Shown: piece after piece, positions 11,444-22,957 of the stretch | Layout of the letters: each line of letters begins with the position of its first letter | Position numbering within the stretch: position 1 is the first letter of the stretch | Origin: Rhynchospora pubera | Taxonomy: Eukaryota > Streptophyta > Magnoliopsida > Poales > Cyperaceae | DNA: 64,000 nucleotides | NCBI GenBank assembly: GCA_028095005.1 | Contig: CM051461.1 | Location: 174,041,144-174,105,143, forward strand | Direction of reading: 5' to 3' | Position numbers and translations under genes: made by a program | The notes under the pieces: model-generated | What the model saw: the letters and a program-made list of their open reading frames with translations, nothing else | Database searches by the model: none | What the model was told of the DNA's origin: nothing

Positions 11444-11750
11444 TGGTCTGATCTGGTCTGGATCTGGTCGCTTTCGCTTCACTAGTAGTAGTCGGTCGTA
11501 GTATTAGTAGAGTAGAAGTGGAGGTGTGGTGTGGTGGAGTCACTATTTCCGAGAGTGATGTTTGTTTGTTTACAAATTGCAAGCGGTTTTGGTTGTTTCT
11601 TTCTTCTGCTGGTCTCAACTTTTGGTTTGAGTTAGTCAATCTACTGTTAGCATGTTTGTATATACACCTCTGACATTTTTTCTATTTACGGACAGACCCC
11701 TTTTCCAAAATATACTTTTTGTATTTTTTGTAATACTAGGACGTTTGTTT

Positions 11751-11809
11751 AATGATGATGGTGCCCAACAGCCCAAGGGCCTTTTGCTAAAAAAAAAATG
11801 ATAATGATG
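11751..11809 (+). mobile_element. tiny 5'-truncated retro-insertion (about 38 bp)
   Basis: The segment from 11761 contains CAGCCCAAGGGCCTTTTGCT followed by an A run. AATGATGATG precedes it (11751-11760) and AATGATAATGATG follows the A run, consistent with a target duplication. The same 3' end (GGCCCAAGGGCTTTTCGC plus A run) recurs at 13188. Confidence 0.5.
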
Positions 11810-13174
11810 AAAGAGAATTTTACAATGGATTTGATGCCTGGAGACATAACTGATTTTTTATTGTTTGAGTGGATATCATAAAATAGTAAATCACTGCGAG
11901 ACAGCTCATGTGCTATGCTAAGATATGATGCTTCATAAATAACATTTATTATATGAATCATACTTCAAAATTATTACTATTTTTGTTAAATTCTAAATAG
12001 TTACTTTTAAATAACATTTGTTTTCTGAATTATATTTGGACATTATTTCTATTGATGTTTGTTTTAGGTAGATCTAAAAGATGTTACTGTACTACTCAAT
12101 GCTTTTGGAGATCTGAACTTGTAGATGTCAAAAAATAAAAATACAACAAAGTTGTAGGGTCATGTAAGTAAAAACTTGGGACGTGTGGGACCTGAGAGAT
12201 GCAATGAAACAACGCTGTGGGATTGGAGACGGGAAGGTTTGAACTTTGGAGAAATCAACGGTTGTGATGATTTGAGATCGCCTCGAGAAAGAAGAGAGGA
12301 AGATGAATGGCCAAAAGGAATAAAGAAATGAACGCGGCCATTTGTGCAAAGTTAAAGCAGGGAATAAGTATTATTGAACACTGCACCACCGACAATTTTA
12401 CCGTGATCCCTACGGATCTACCCCGCATGTGACTGAATTAACACGCACTATAATGAAAGCGTCCGTGTAAAAGTTTGTGCAAATTCAATTTCGAATGTGT
12501 TCCTGCTTTCCTGCCCCTCCGGAACCGGATCGGATCCTCTAGATAGTTTTTAAAACAATCCGAGACGTCTTTTAATCTGCACCATCCGATCTAATTTCGA
12601 CGGATTGATTTTTACGAAACGTACGAATCTCGACAGACCTAATGTTAATCACGGAACAATTATTATAGATCGGACGGACAAGGATTAAAGTCATCCACTG
12701 GATGGCCATTCAGAGGATCTCGTTCCGAACTATAAGATAGTATGTTAAAAAAATTAAATCGTGAAACTGAAAACAATCCTAAAATATAGGACTATAAGAT
12801 AGTATGTGAACACAGTAGAAAAAATTAATTCGAAAAGTTTAGGGAGATTTAAATTTGTGCTATAAAAATAGTGTAGATGTTGTTTGAATTATATATTTTG
12901 AAATAGCACTTACTTCGAGAGAGTTAATTTCCAGTGGAGATTCGTTAACAGCAAATTACTTCGATAATTTTGTTGACGCTCGTAAAAATGACTATAATTT
13001 TCCACTTGGAATGAGATATGTTTTTATTACATCATACACATTAATAGAATTTGATGCCAGTTTTATCGTGAATTAAATGAGTTAAAGAAAATTACAACAT
13101 TATATAGTTAATTTTTTTTCTATATATCAAATGACGCTTCCATTGAATATTATACTAAATTTAAAAAATTAAAT
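11810..13174. other. intergenic, no gene recognised
   Basis: AT-rich DNA with only short open frames. A MITE-like inverted repeat sits at about 12519-12727. A short direct repeat (CTATAAGATAGTATGT) occurs at about 12730 and 12791. Confidence 0.5.
12519..12727. repeat. MITE-like inverted repeat (GATCCTCT ends)
   Basis: The left end CGGAACCGGATCGGATCCTCT has an inverted counterpart at the right end (AGAGGATCTCGTTCCG). No target duplication was identified, so the boundaries are approximate. Confidence 0.45.
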
Positions 13175-13226
13175 AACATGTTTTTACGGCCCAAGGGCTT
13201 TTCGCAAAAAAAAAAACATGTTTTAC
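13175..13226 (+). mobile_element. tiny 5'-truncated retro-insertion with 12-13-bp target duplication
   Basis: Only GGCCCAAGGGCTTTTCGC plus an A run was inserted (from 13188), between AACATGTTTTTAC (13175-13187) and AACATGTTTTAC (13215-13226). It shares its 3' end with the insertion at 11761, indicating one non-LTR retroelement family. Confidence 0.6.
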
Positions 13227-13250
13227 TTTTTTCTATATATTATTTTTTAC

Positions 13251-13677
13251 GAAGGTTCTGCTACTAATTTTTTTGGTTGCCCCAAATGCATATATATTTT
13301 GCTATTAAGTTATTTTTAAAAAATTTTAAATTCAAATTCTAAATCCAAATAGTTGATCTTATTTAGTTTAACGAGCGATGCGTTTTCATATAAATTTTGT
13401 AAATTTTGAAATTTATTTGATACTCGATCAATAGATAGAAAAACAAGCGAACCTTGTTAACTATGATAGATTCATTCTAATACGTTCATGTTTTAGCCTT
13501 TGATCTAGTATCAGATAAATTCTAAATTTTACAAAATTTATATGAAAACACATCACTCGTTAAATTAAATAAGATAATGGTTTGGATTTAACATTCGAAT
13601 TTTAAAAATTTAATAACTAACTAAAAAGCAAAATGTTAGCATTTGAGAGCAACCAAAATGTTGGTAGCGAAATCTTC
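13251..13677. mobile_element. foldback MITE with long terminal inverted repeats, family F1 copy 1
   Basis: Roughly 190-bp arms starting GAAGGTTCTGCTAC on the left and GAAGATTTCGCTAC (inverted) on the right pair along most of their length. Both arms include TTAACGAGYGATGYGTTTTC followed by an ATATAAATTTTGTAAA-type tract. The same arm sequence occurs in a second copy at about 25760-26110. A target duplication was not recognised. Confidence 0.7.
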
Positions 13678-14935
13678 CTCGTTATTTAAAAAAAAATTCA
13701 AAAAAGCATTATGAATGTTGTCCACATAAGCGGAGTAAAATAAAAGTAGTCTAAATAGTGAAGAAACCACTATTTTTGAATTAGTGATATTCTCAAGCAT
13801 CTAAATGTTGGAGTTATGTACTAAAAATCAATATTTTAATGACTTAATTTTAGTTTATATTATTGATGATATTTGGTCATTTGTTTCTAGAGTTTATTAT
13901 TGATGGATCATTCAGGTTGAGGATCTGAATTGTAAATCTCTGTAGATCATTCATTAGAATGACAATGATAAATCTAAATCGTTCATAATCTTGATAATTA
14001 ACAAGAAACATTAATTATCTTATAAGATTAATATGCAAGTTAAGTGATGATTAAAATCTAGAAATCATATGTATGGAGTTACTAACTTAATTACATATGT
14101 GTATGTTATTGGAACATATCACATGAAATGACCAAATGAAATAAATATATAGATTGTGTTATGTGTCATTATTTATTTTATATAAGTTTAATTTTAAATT
14201 TGAGATGGTTCAACAACAGTTAAATGTAAGTTTGTTATTGGAACATAGCTGTTGTTGCCATGCCAACAACAATAGCTCCTTATCCTCACATTAAAGGTAA
14301 GCAAAAATTTTTATGATTTGTTGTTTTCTTACTAGTTTGTCTTGTGAATAATTATTTTCATGTTTCTCATGTTATAAACCGCTTCCAGTTAAATCTCAAT
14401 TTAACTAATTTTACCTCATTCACTTTTTGTTATTATGTTATCTTGTTTACTTTTTAAGAGAAATTTGCTTGACATTCATCTTGTGATAGTGTTAACTGCT
14501 AACTTATACAAAGAGCCTTGAATTTTACCAAAATAAAAATTTCTCAAGATTAAAGATGATATGATAAGCTAATCCAAGTTGAAGTAGATTCTCTCTGCAA
14601 AAATGGCTTGGTACCAGATGCCAAGTGTAATTATGGTCATTGTAGTGCACATATGCAGTCGTACCAGTCAATATCATGAACTTAAAAATCAGTACAATAT
14701 ATCAAGCTTGAGAGTAACATATTTGCTTAATAGTTTGACAAAATTTGTTTGTCCATTTGCAGTTTGTTAGCAAGGAGCGACAAGAAATCTTGAGCTTTGT
14801 AAACAAGGAGGCATAGCAACTCAAAACCCCCATTCAATTTACTATTTCTTATAATTGTGAATTGAACTAATTGAAAACGAAATCATAGATAGAGCAATAA
14901 ATTTGGTGTAAGTCAGTAACTACTGTCCCATGTTC
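13678..14935. other. intergenic, no gene recognised
   Basis: AT-rich sequence without a long open frame, splice-linked exons or clear repeat ends on either strand. Confidence 0.5.
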
Positions 14936-14936
14936 C

Positions 14937-14939
14937 TTA

Positions 14940-14996
<57 letters not shown>
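14937..14996. repeat. (TTA)n microsatellite
   Basis: About twenty uninterrupted TTA/ATT trinucleotide units. Confidence 0.95.
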
Positions 14997-15574
14997 TTCA
15001 TTCTTCGAGTTTTTATTTTATTTTTCTTATGGAATGGTTAGCAAGTCAGCATTCTTTTCAATAAATAATACTTTTACTCGTACAAGCTTTTGTCAACAAA
15101 CTAAAGTAGTAGAATCAGTTTGCGGAAGAAATAGAATTCATCTGCTTTGTGGTTAAATTTGATTTGTGTCATTTTAGTTTGTATATGATAATATATTTTT
15201 ATTGGAAAGTGTTCGTGGAGATTGATTTTATTAATACGGCTAAAAAGGGTACCCCAGATTTTGTCTTCTTTTTTTAATTGATTATTGATAGGTCTGAGAG
15301 CAGCTCACGAAAAATTCTATAATGAAAGCTCTTATTAGATCATGTCTAGCGTAATTTTTTTAAGAACAAAAAAAATTTCCATAAAAAATACATATTAAAA
15401 ATCTTTAACTTTTTGAACTATATCAAATAAAGAATTGGATGCACATTGAACGGACACTGCTGCTAATAAAATTTAAGATTTGGTATGAAAAATAATACCT
15501 AACCTAAATTTTTTTTGCTGATTTCCATAGTAAGAAAAATGAGAAATAAAAGAATTCACATGAGCACTTAGGTG

Positions 15575-15583
15575 TTAAAGTAA
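15575..15583. repeat. left 9-bp target-site duplication of the composite element
   Basis: TTAAAGTAA directly abuts the left terminal inverted repeat and is repeated exactly at 23102-23110 on the far side of the element. Confidence 0.8.
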
Positions 15584-15694
15584 GGGGAAATTGTTTTTAT
15601 GCCACTCCAAAAGAAGGAAATTGTGAAAATGCCACTCAAAAGTTAATTCTTCTATAAATGCCACTATGACCATATAAAAGTGCTACATGCACCC
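15584..15694 (+). repeat. left terminal inverted repeat with GCCAC subunits
   Basis: Contains three GCCACT words at about 30-bp spacing (about 15601, 15631 and 15660) followed by TGCTACATGCACCC. It aligns with the inverted right end but is shorter by one subunit. Confidence 0.75.
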
Positions 15695-15830
15695 TAAGAA
15701 TTGTCCCCAAGAAGAACCAGATGGTATAATCAACCTGAAAAAGGCCGACCTAGAATATTTTTGAAATAAAAGTCATTTAAGAATAAACCAATAGAAATTA
15801 TAACAATCCTTACAAAATTTAATTTTCTTT

Positions 15831-16238
15831 ATGAGTGACTGGCGCCTCAGTGCAAACAGTACAATTTACAAAGAAGCGCTTAAGGCAACATAAACAATCC
15901 ACCTACCGGCAGTCGGTTTTGTCAAGCCACAAGACATCACCGGGCGAGCAATAGACGTACAATTTAAGCAAAATAACACAATTATCCAATTGTTGCTTAA
16001 ATTGACCGAAGAAGTTGAAGATCTGAAAGCAGCAGTTAAGAAAATAGAAGCTACGAAAGGAAAGGAAGTCACTCAACCTGACGACCTGACTGACTCCCTA
16101 GATCAGATCCAGCAACAACTTAAGAAGCTGAGCTTAGGAGAGCCTAGTAAGCCGGCAGTACCGAATCCGAAAGGCAAACTTTTTGTGTTCAAAAATCCAA
16201 AAGAAATATTTGAAGCTGAGAAAAAGAAAGCAGCATGA
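15831..16238 (+). pseudogene. endogenous pararetrovirus P2-like ORF (coiled-coil virion-associated type), interrupted
   Basis: The frame opens at ATG 15831 and runs 136 codons to TGA 16236-16238, broken by an in-frame TAA at 15891-15893. The remaining downstream part (from about 15894) is basic and heptad-like (LLLKLTEEVEDLKAAVKK), then a lysine-rich C terminus. Size, coiled coil and position fit the ORF2 product of badnaviruses, a capsid/DNA-associated protein. Its stop overlaps the next start as ATGA (16235-16238), the compact junction usual between badnavirus ORF2 and ORF3. The stop makes it non-functional as one protein. Confidence 0.75.
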
Positions 16239-19200
16239 GCAGAACACAAACAACAACAGAGGCAGCAAGACCATCAGTGTCAGAAAGAGACACAAACCAA
16301 ATCCCTACTGTTGAAGATCAGATCCGTGGCCATCGCCTTGGATCTAGACTTAGATTTGAGGCTCAAAGAAGGCTCCCTGGTCAATCTCGACGATACCAGC
16401 GAAGCCTTGAGTCACAAATGAATCCTGATGCTGAGCTCAACATCTCCCAATACAGACGAGCACAGCAAGTCCCAGCAGAAACTCTGTACCAAGCCGGATG
16501 GTCAGAAAGTAGACACCGGGTATACCAACATTACTCGGATGAAAGAACATTGGTCACAGATGGCCAGCAAGTGGAGTTACCTTTCATTTCTGAAGAGAGC
16601 TTTAACAGGCTTTTACAGGAAGAGCTCCAACATTTGCATATCAGACTAATTATGGTTCGGTTGTACACACTGCACAGGCGGAGTGCAGGTGTGAATGCAC
16701 TAGTGTTAATCAGGGACACTAGATGGCGAGATGATAGAGCTGTTATTAGCTCTATGGAAATGGATCTTATATCTGAAACGAAGTTGGCATATACTGCTCC
16801 AGATATGACTCTAAGTATCCGTGACTTCAGAGATCACATTCAACTAGTGATTCAAACTCATGGGTATGAAGGATGGCAAGGTGGTGAGAGTAATCTTTTA
16901 CTCTCAAGATCCCTAATTGGACGACTATCCAATACGAGCCACACAAATTACAGATACAATGTTCAGAACGTGGCGGACCACCTAGCAAGTCGAGGAGTTC
17001 GGGCCATCCCTGGCTCGCAAAGGACGACTGCAGAACTCCAAGGAAGACAATGACTTGTGAGACCAGCTGTTGTCTCACAAATCCAGAATCCCCAAGCAGC
17101 ACGAATTCGAGCAAGGACAGACGGCTCATTGTCTGTCAGATTTTCGGGGTATGCAACAACAACTTCCGAACAAGAAGTTATTCATGGAGAAAATGATGAG
17201 GAAGAACTCGAACAAGAATTCATCAATCTACTCACAATAGATGATGATTGGCCATACGAAGATGACCCAGAATTCCCAGAAATCTATTCAGATCCTGAGG
17301 AATTCGGTGAAGATGATGAGACTGAGCAAGATGATGGTTCCTTATTAGGGAAATGGTTCTTGGCAATACTAAAAGCCGAACAAACTGAACCAACAGTTGA
17401 AATGCTGGAACCAATAAACCCGTATCAATGGTTTGCTATTGAGCAGCTAGATAGCGAAGATGAACTCGTACAAATGACATTTACAGAGTTTAATTGGCTA
17501 GAAACCATTGATGCAGAAAGTGAGTGGTTTGAGGAACAAGCCCTCATGATGACTTGTCAATGGGATGAGTCAGATGAAGATGAGACACTCTCCACGGTGC
17601 AATTTCTATCTCAATTGGATGCACCGGCAAACCGATGTGAAGACTTGCTAAGTCTTCTAGCGAAAGGTGGTGGGAAAGATGCTAGTTCCCCAAATTCCAA
17701 AACAAAGTGGGACGAAGATCTATTCGAGACGGTTTATATGGTAGAAGAGATGGAATACCCACAATTCAAAAATCTCAAAAAGAAAGTGGAGACGGTACTC
17801 TCAACCGCAGAATCTTCACTCACAAGGATACCACCTGAACCAATCATGGGACCAGCCATGTACCCACCTGGTTCAAGACAACCCCAGAATCCCCAAATCT
17901 CGGAGATAAAAGCACGATTGGGCAATATCCGCGGTGGTTATGCAAGGCAAATGAACGAAAGGTTTAATCTGCCAACAGCCCAAGCCAGTCAAGGCGCAAT
18001 CCTGGTTTTACCAGAAGATATTGGGCTGTACTCAGAAGTTATCTCCCGATGAGAATCAATCACGCTCAACCTGATAAATGAGAAAAACTGGGCAGATAAC
18101 AAATCAAAGGTCAACTACATCGAAAATCTCCTAGGTGAAACGGAGAAAAAGACCTGGATTCAGTGGAGAATGACATTCCCCACTGAATATGAAGAACTAG
18201 TGAACATCGCCGATGATCCGCAAAATGTAATATCACAAATCAGACGAATGTTCCTGTTGGAGGACCCAACAACCGGGTCCACTGAAGAGCAAGATCGAGC
18301 GTACAACGACCTGGAGAGGCTTTCATGCCACAATGTGAAAGATCTTTTCGACTATATAAACGATTATAAGATCTTAGCGGCAAAATCAGGAAGAATGTAC
18401 ATATCTCCTGAACTCTCAACAAAATTTTTCAGAAAAATGCCTCCGATCATTGGTGGAGAAATTGAGAAGGCATTCACTGAGAAATACCCAGGTAATACTG
18501 TAGGGGTTATTCCAAGAATACATTTCACCTACCAGTACCTGGCAGAGCAATGTAAGAGAGTTGCACTCCAAAGAAGCCTCAAAGATCTCTCATTCTGTAG
18601 CCGCATATCAGTGCTAGGCTATTATCAAAAGAACAAGAAGTATGGTCTTAGAAAGGCAAAGACATACCTAGGAAAACCACATGATACGCACATCAGGGTA
18701 TTCAAAAGGAAGCATGCAGATAAAGTAAGAAAATGCAAGTGCTTTATATGTGGAGAAGAAGGACATTTTGCCCGCAACTGCACAAGACAAAAGGGCAACA
18801 TTGCAAGAGCAGCCATAGTCGAAAATCTAGATCTAGATGACGACTGGGATGTGCTCTCGGTAGATCAAAATGAACCAGATAGTGATGCAATCTGTTCATT
18901 TTCTGAAGGGGAAGGAAGTACTGGTCATTCTTTAATGGCTGGTATAAATGAGGTACCATACGAAACAACAATGATGATAACAAATGAAGAAATCTCATGG
19001 CGGGTAGTGATCTCAGTGCCTCAAGAAATCCAAAACTGCGCGCATCAATGGGAGGATAACAGTTCAGTGACGCAAGAATTCATGAAGTGTCTGTTCTGCA
19101 AAGAACAGACTAATCCAAGGATGAGAGCACATTACAGTATATGTCGTCTGACTGTCTGCCCGATGTGTTCAAGATTCAACCTGGGAAGAAGGCTAACAAT

Positions 19201-21632
19201 ACAAAAATCAAATCCCCAGTATGACAACAAAGATACCCTAATCAATGAGCTGATGGGGTATACAAATTTTCTCTTAGCAGAAAATCAAAGGCTAAAGGAA
19301 AGAATTGAAGAATTGGAGATGGGAAAGGATCGGGACGAAATGCGAGATCCAACAAAAGGAAAAGCCCCGGAAAAGTCAATTCTTGAAGGAGTAGATTCGG
19401 ATGACGAAGCAATTGAAAACTATATCCAGAAACAAAATGGAGTAGTAATCAAGATGCTGACAGATAGAAACGAATACATTAGTACCCAAGTTCCGGATCC
19501 AAGAAAAGGAAAAAGAGTTTTAAACAGACTCTATAATATTGAGTTGACAATGGAAATACCAGGGGTTGAGAAGTTCAAAATCCAAGCAATCTTGGATACT
19601 GGCGCAACAGTTTGCTGCATAAACCAGAATGCAGTTCCAAAAGAAGCTTTGGAACCAAGTGTGTACCCCATTCAAATCAACGGGGTTAACTCTTCTCAAA
19701 TAGCCAACCAAAAACTCAAAGGCGGAATAATGGCTATTGAGGAAAATCGTTTTCGTATCCCCTTCACTTATGCATTCCCAATGGAGCAGAGGGATGGGAT
19801 CCAAATGCTGATTGGTTGCAATTTCATCCGAGCCATGCATGGAGGGCTTAGGATTGAGGGCCAAATGGTAACATTTTACAAAAATGTTACAACAATCGCG
19901 ACAAAAGTTGACGCTGAGGTGGCAGCTTCAGCAGCAATCGAGGAACTAGAGCTGTCTGAGCTAGAATATTTTGAGATTCAGAGAATCACTGCATACTCTT
20001 GTGGTGAAGAATCGCAGAAATTCAAGGAAAGGTTCAGACCCCTTTTGGAGAGATTAAAAGAACAAGGGTATATTGAAGAAAATCCTCTCCAACACTGGGA
20101 AAAGAATCGGGTTAAGTGCAAGTTAGACATTATCAATCCGGATATCACAATCCAAGACAAGCCCCTGAAACATGTCACACCAGCAATGAAAGAGCAATTT
20201 TACAAGCATGTTCAGGCGCTACTCAAGATTGGAGTGATACGACCCAGTAAGAGCCGACACAGAACCATGGCAATGATGGTAAACTCAGGTACATCAATAG
20301 ACCCAAAGACTGGTGCTGAAATCAAAGGCAAGGAGCGTATGGTATTTAATTACCGCACCCTCAATGATAATACCCACAAAGACCAATACAGCTTGCCATG
20401 AATTAATACCATCCTTAAGAAAGTCGGCAATAGTCGAATTTACTCGAAATTTGACTTGAAAAATGGGTTCCATCAAGTGGCAACGGATCCTGAATCGGTT
20501 GAGTGGACGGCTTTTGTCGTTCCAAATGGCTTGTATGAATGGCTAGTTATTCCATTCGGGTTGAAAAATGCACCAGCAAATTTTCAAAGAAAAATGGACG
20601 ACTGCTTCCGGGAAACGAAAAACTTCATAGCAGTCTACATCGATGATATACTAGTGTTTTCTGAAGATGAAGAACAGCATGCCAAACACTTGGAGGCTAT
20701 GCTAACAATTTGTGAGTGGGGCTTGTACTCTCCCCAACTAAAATGAAAATAGTTGTACAGGAAATCGAATTTCTGGGTGCAGTTATTGAAAACAGAAAAA
20801 TCAAACTTCAGCCTCACATAATCAAGAAGATCATTTCTTTCGATGAAGAAAAATTGAAAGAGAAGGCTGGTATGAGATCATGGCTTGGCATTCTCAACTA
20901 CGCCAGATCATACATACCAAAATTGGGGACATTACTTGGGCCATTATATTCAAAAACAAGCGAACACGGTGACAAAAGGCTCAAAAGCTCAGACTATGAG
21001 ATTATCATAAAGGTCAAACAAGCGGTGCAGCAGCTACCAGATCTCGAGCTTCCTCCGGAAGGATCCTACATCATCCTTGAAACAGACGGATGCATGGAAG
21101 GGTGGGGCGGAGTATGCAAATGGAAGAAAGCAAAGCATGACCCCCGAAATACGGAGAAAGTTTGTGCGTATGCAAGCGGGAAGTTTCCAGTTATTAAATT
21201 CACAATAGATGCAGAGATCTATGCTTGCATGGAAACAATGAAGGCACTCAAGATTCACTACCTGGATCAAAAGGAGATCACTCTCAGAACTGATTGCCAG
21301 GTCATAATCAGTTTCTATAACAAGTCAGCACAAAACAAACCTTCAAGAGTCCGATGGATTAATTTTGTTGACTTTGTTACAGGAACAGGAGTGCAAGTAA
21401 ATTTCGAGCACATCGATGGCAAAATGGATGTACTAGCTGATTCGTTATCACGATTAACAGCAAATATGGTGAAAACCGGAAATTGCTATTTCGCTGATTA
21501 ACAATTGGCCGATTTAGAAAAGGTGCTCGAAGAAACAAAAGGAGCTCCTGAGGAAATAATCAAGCATCTGGCAACAATTATCGGGCATATTGATAATATG
21601 CTAGATGAAAAACCTTTCTTTCAAAACCTCTA
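16235..21632 (+). pseudogene. endogenous pararetrovirus polyprotein (movement, capsid, protease, RT, RNase H), decayed
   Basis: One reading frame from ATG 16235 keeps its phase through in-frame TGA codons at 17051-17053, 18050-18052 and 20399-20401. It then shifts frame around a G run at 20718-20721 and meets TAA at 21499-21501, with coding-like sequence on to TAG 21630-21632. In order: movement-protein-like core (about 16690-17010, with DTRW and GYEGW), an acidic capsid region, a CCHC zinc knuckle (18734-18781, C-x-C-x2-C-x4-H-x4-C), a second Cys-rich cluster (19088-19168) typical of badna/tungroviruses, aspartic protease DTGAT (19595-19609), reverse transcriptase with YIDD (20636-20647), and RNase H with ETDG and DSLSRL. 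It is too damaged to make a full polyprotein, although the lesions are few for its length, which suggests moderate age. Confidence 0.88.
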
Positions 21633-21780
21633 GAGCGAGGCGATAAGCGGGCATGGTGGACCGCTGGAAAAACCCACTATACCCTGTATCTTAGGAACTG
21701 TCTGGTAGTATTTTACGGAAAGCTACTGACATTTTTAGTTTTCTTATAATTTTTATTTTGTGTGAATTTTATTTCTTTTT

Positions 21781-21783
21781 CAG
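21781..21783 (+). promoter_or_regulatory. candidate 3' splice acceptor before the extra pararetroviral ORF
   Basis: A T-rich tract from about 21735 ends in TTTCTTTTTCAG, five bases before an ATG. This is a strong plant acceptor placed as in rice tungro bacilliform virus, where ORF4 is translated from a spliced RNA. Confidence 0.5.
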
Positions 21784-21787
21784 AAAA

Positions 21788-22216
21788 ATGGTGCTTGATC
21801 ATCTGAGGAACCTTATGAGAATCCATGAAAGAAGCCCAACAACCGGGTTCAGACCAGGAAGCCGGCAAGCATTTCAGCAAGCCGAAAGATGGACAACCTC
21901 AGGAAGAGAGTTAGATTCTCTTCGGGATTATGAAATAATAACTGGTGACCTACTAACAATGTACCCACGGTCTTTTCAGTGGGAAGGAACCATGCTACTT
22001 AAGCTTGAGGAACTTCATAAGGAGCAAATACAAAGGACCACTGATGAAGTCGAAAGGCTTATAGTTTTGAGTTATTTACAAAAGATTCGTCTAGAGCAGA
22101 AGACATCCAAAGACAACTGGGCTAGTACTGCACTAGGACCAGTTAATCATAACATTGATGAGCTGTTAGTAATTCACCAAAAGATGCGATCGATCCAGCA
22201 AGGCCATTATTATTAG
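21788..22216 (+). CDS. extra 3' ORF of the endogenous pararetrovirus, unknown function
   Basis: An uninterrupted frame of 142 codons starts MVLDHLRNLMRIHER and ends GHYY. It is rich in charged residues with helical, leucine-containing stretches (LLKLEELHKEQIQ, LSYLQKIRLEQK). No domain is recognised. It lies between the end of the RNase H region and the promoter region, where badnaviruses usually have no gene but tungroviruses carry ORF4. It is intact while its neighbours are broken, which may be chance given its short length. A longer frame from 21758 would include the pyrimidine tract and is less likely. Confidence 0.6.
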   Translation: MVLDHLRNLMRIHERSPTTGFRPGSRQAFQQAERWTTSGRELDSLRDYEIITGDLLTMYPRSFQWEGTMLLKLEELHKEQIQRTTDEVERLIVLSYLQKIRLEQKTSKDNWASTALGPVNHNIDELLVIHQKMRSIQQGHYY

Positions 22217-22486
22217 TGAGTCCCACCATCATAAGTGAATCACATTATTGTGTTTACTTTCGGTGCCACTACGGTAGTGCGCATTTTTTCTTTTTCCCTG
22301 CCACATGGGTTGGCACGAAATGAGTGGTTTGCTTTTATTTCTTTTGGGCAATTATTGTACTAAAAGATGCCCACTAGTTTGCTAAGGACATACCAACTGT
22401 GGTAGACGAATAATTGAAATGGACGATGAGGCCCATATGCGCACCCGCATTCAATTATCGAGCTCACCAACCGGTAGCGTTCCTTC

Positions 22487-22494
22487 TATATAAG
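22487..22494 (+). promoter_or_regulatory. TATA box of the pararetroviral promoter
   Basis: TATATAAG, preceded by a non-coding region and followed about 70 bp later by a poly(A) signal, matches the layout of a pararetroviral intergenic promoter. Confidence 0.7.
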
Positions 22495-22563
22495 TAGTAG
22501 GATGTTTCACTAAGAGGGCATCACCCAACTTAGTAATCATCTCTTCTTCTCTTGCCAGAAATC

Positions 22564-22569
22564 AATAAA
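22564..22569 (+). terminator. pararetroviral poly(A) signal
   Basis: AATAAA lies 70 bp after the TATA box, as expected for a terminally redundant pararetroviral transcript. Confidence 0.65.
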
Positions 22570-22658
22570 ATTTCCTCATTTTCCTCTCAAAACTTTGGAA
22601 CCAGTATTCATTAGTAATCAGAAGTTTCAAAGTCGATCCGATCGCTATTATTCTATTC

Positions 22659-22670
22659 TGGTATCAGAGC
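22659..22670 (+). promoter_or_regulatory. initiator Met-tRNA primer-binding site
   Basis: TGGTATCAGAGC is complementary to the 3' end of plant initiator Met-tRNA and marks the conventional origin of caulimovirid genomes. Here it sits after all the ORFs, so the integrated genome is circularly permuted. Confidence 0.85.
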
Positions 22671-22957
22671 GAGGTTTGTTTTCTTAATATTATGGCTTTC
22701 TAATTTCCTAATTATTCTGGGTAGGCACCTAGGGGGAGATTATACCAAACTAATAAAATTGTTTAAATTAATCAACCAGAAAACGTCAGTTAAAAGTGAA
22801 ATTTTAAGGAACCAAAAGAATCATCCTGCGGTACGGTACCTAGGAAAAAGGGGAAGATCGCGGGTAAACATGATGATGTGAGGTTATAACCAAAGTAAAC
22901 CAACTTAAAACTGGCAAAGTAAAGGAAGATTAATTAATAATCTGGGTACACAGTTTT
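22671..22957 (+). other. presumed viral leader fragment and junction with the right repeat
   Basis: Sequence after the primer site should be viral leader. ORF1, which normally follows the leader, is not found here or convincingly at the left end (15695-15830). The virus-to-repeat junction cannot be placed exactly. Confidence 0.4.

Noticed and set aside
15690..15764. Possible C-terminal remnant of viral ORF1 before the P2-like ORF
   Set aside because: The frame (ending KKADLEYF) looks coding-like, but its first part overlaps the inverted repeat and no ORF1 signature can be verified by eye.
20716..21501. Separate RT/RNase H gene starting at 20716
   Set aside because: It is the polyprotein continuing after a frameshift in the G run, not an independent start; the frame opens on GTG within the RT domain.
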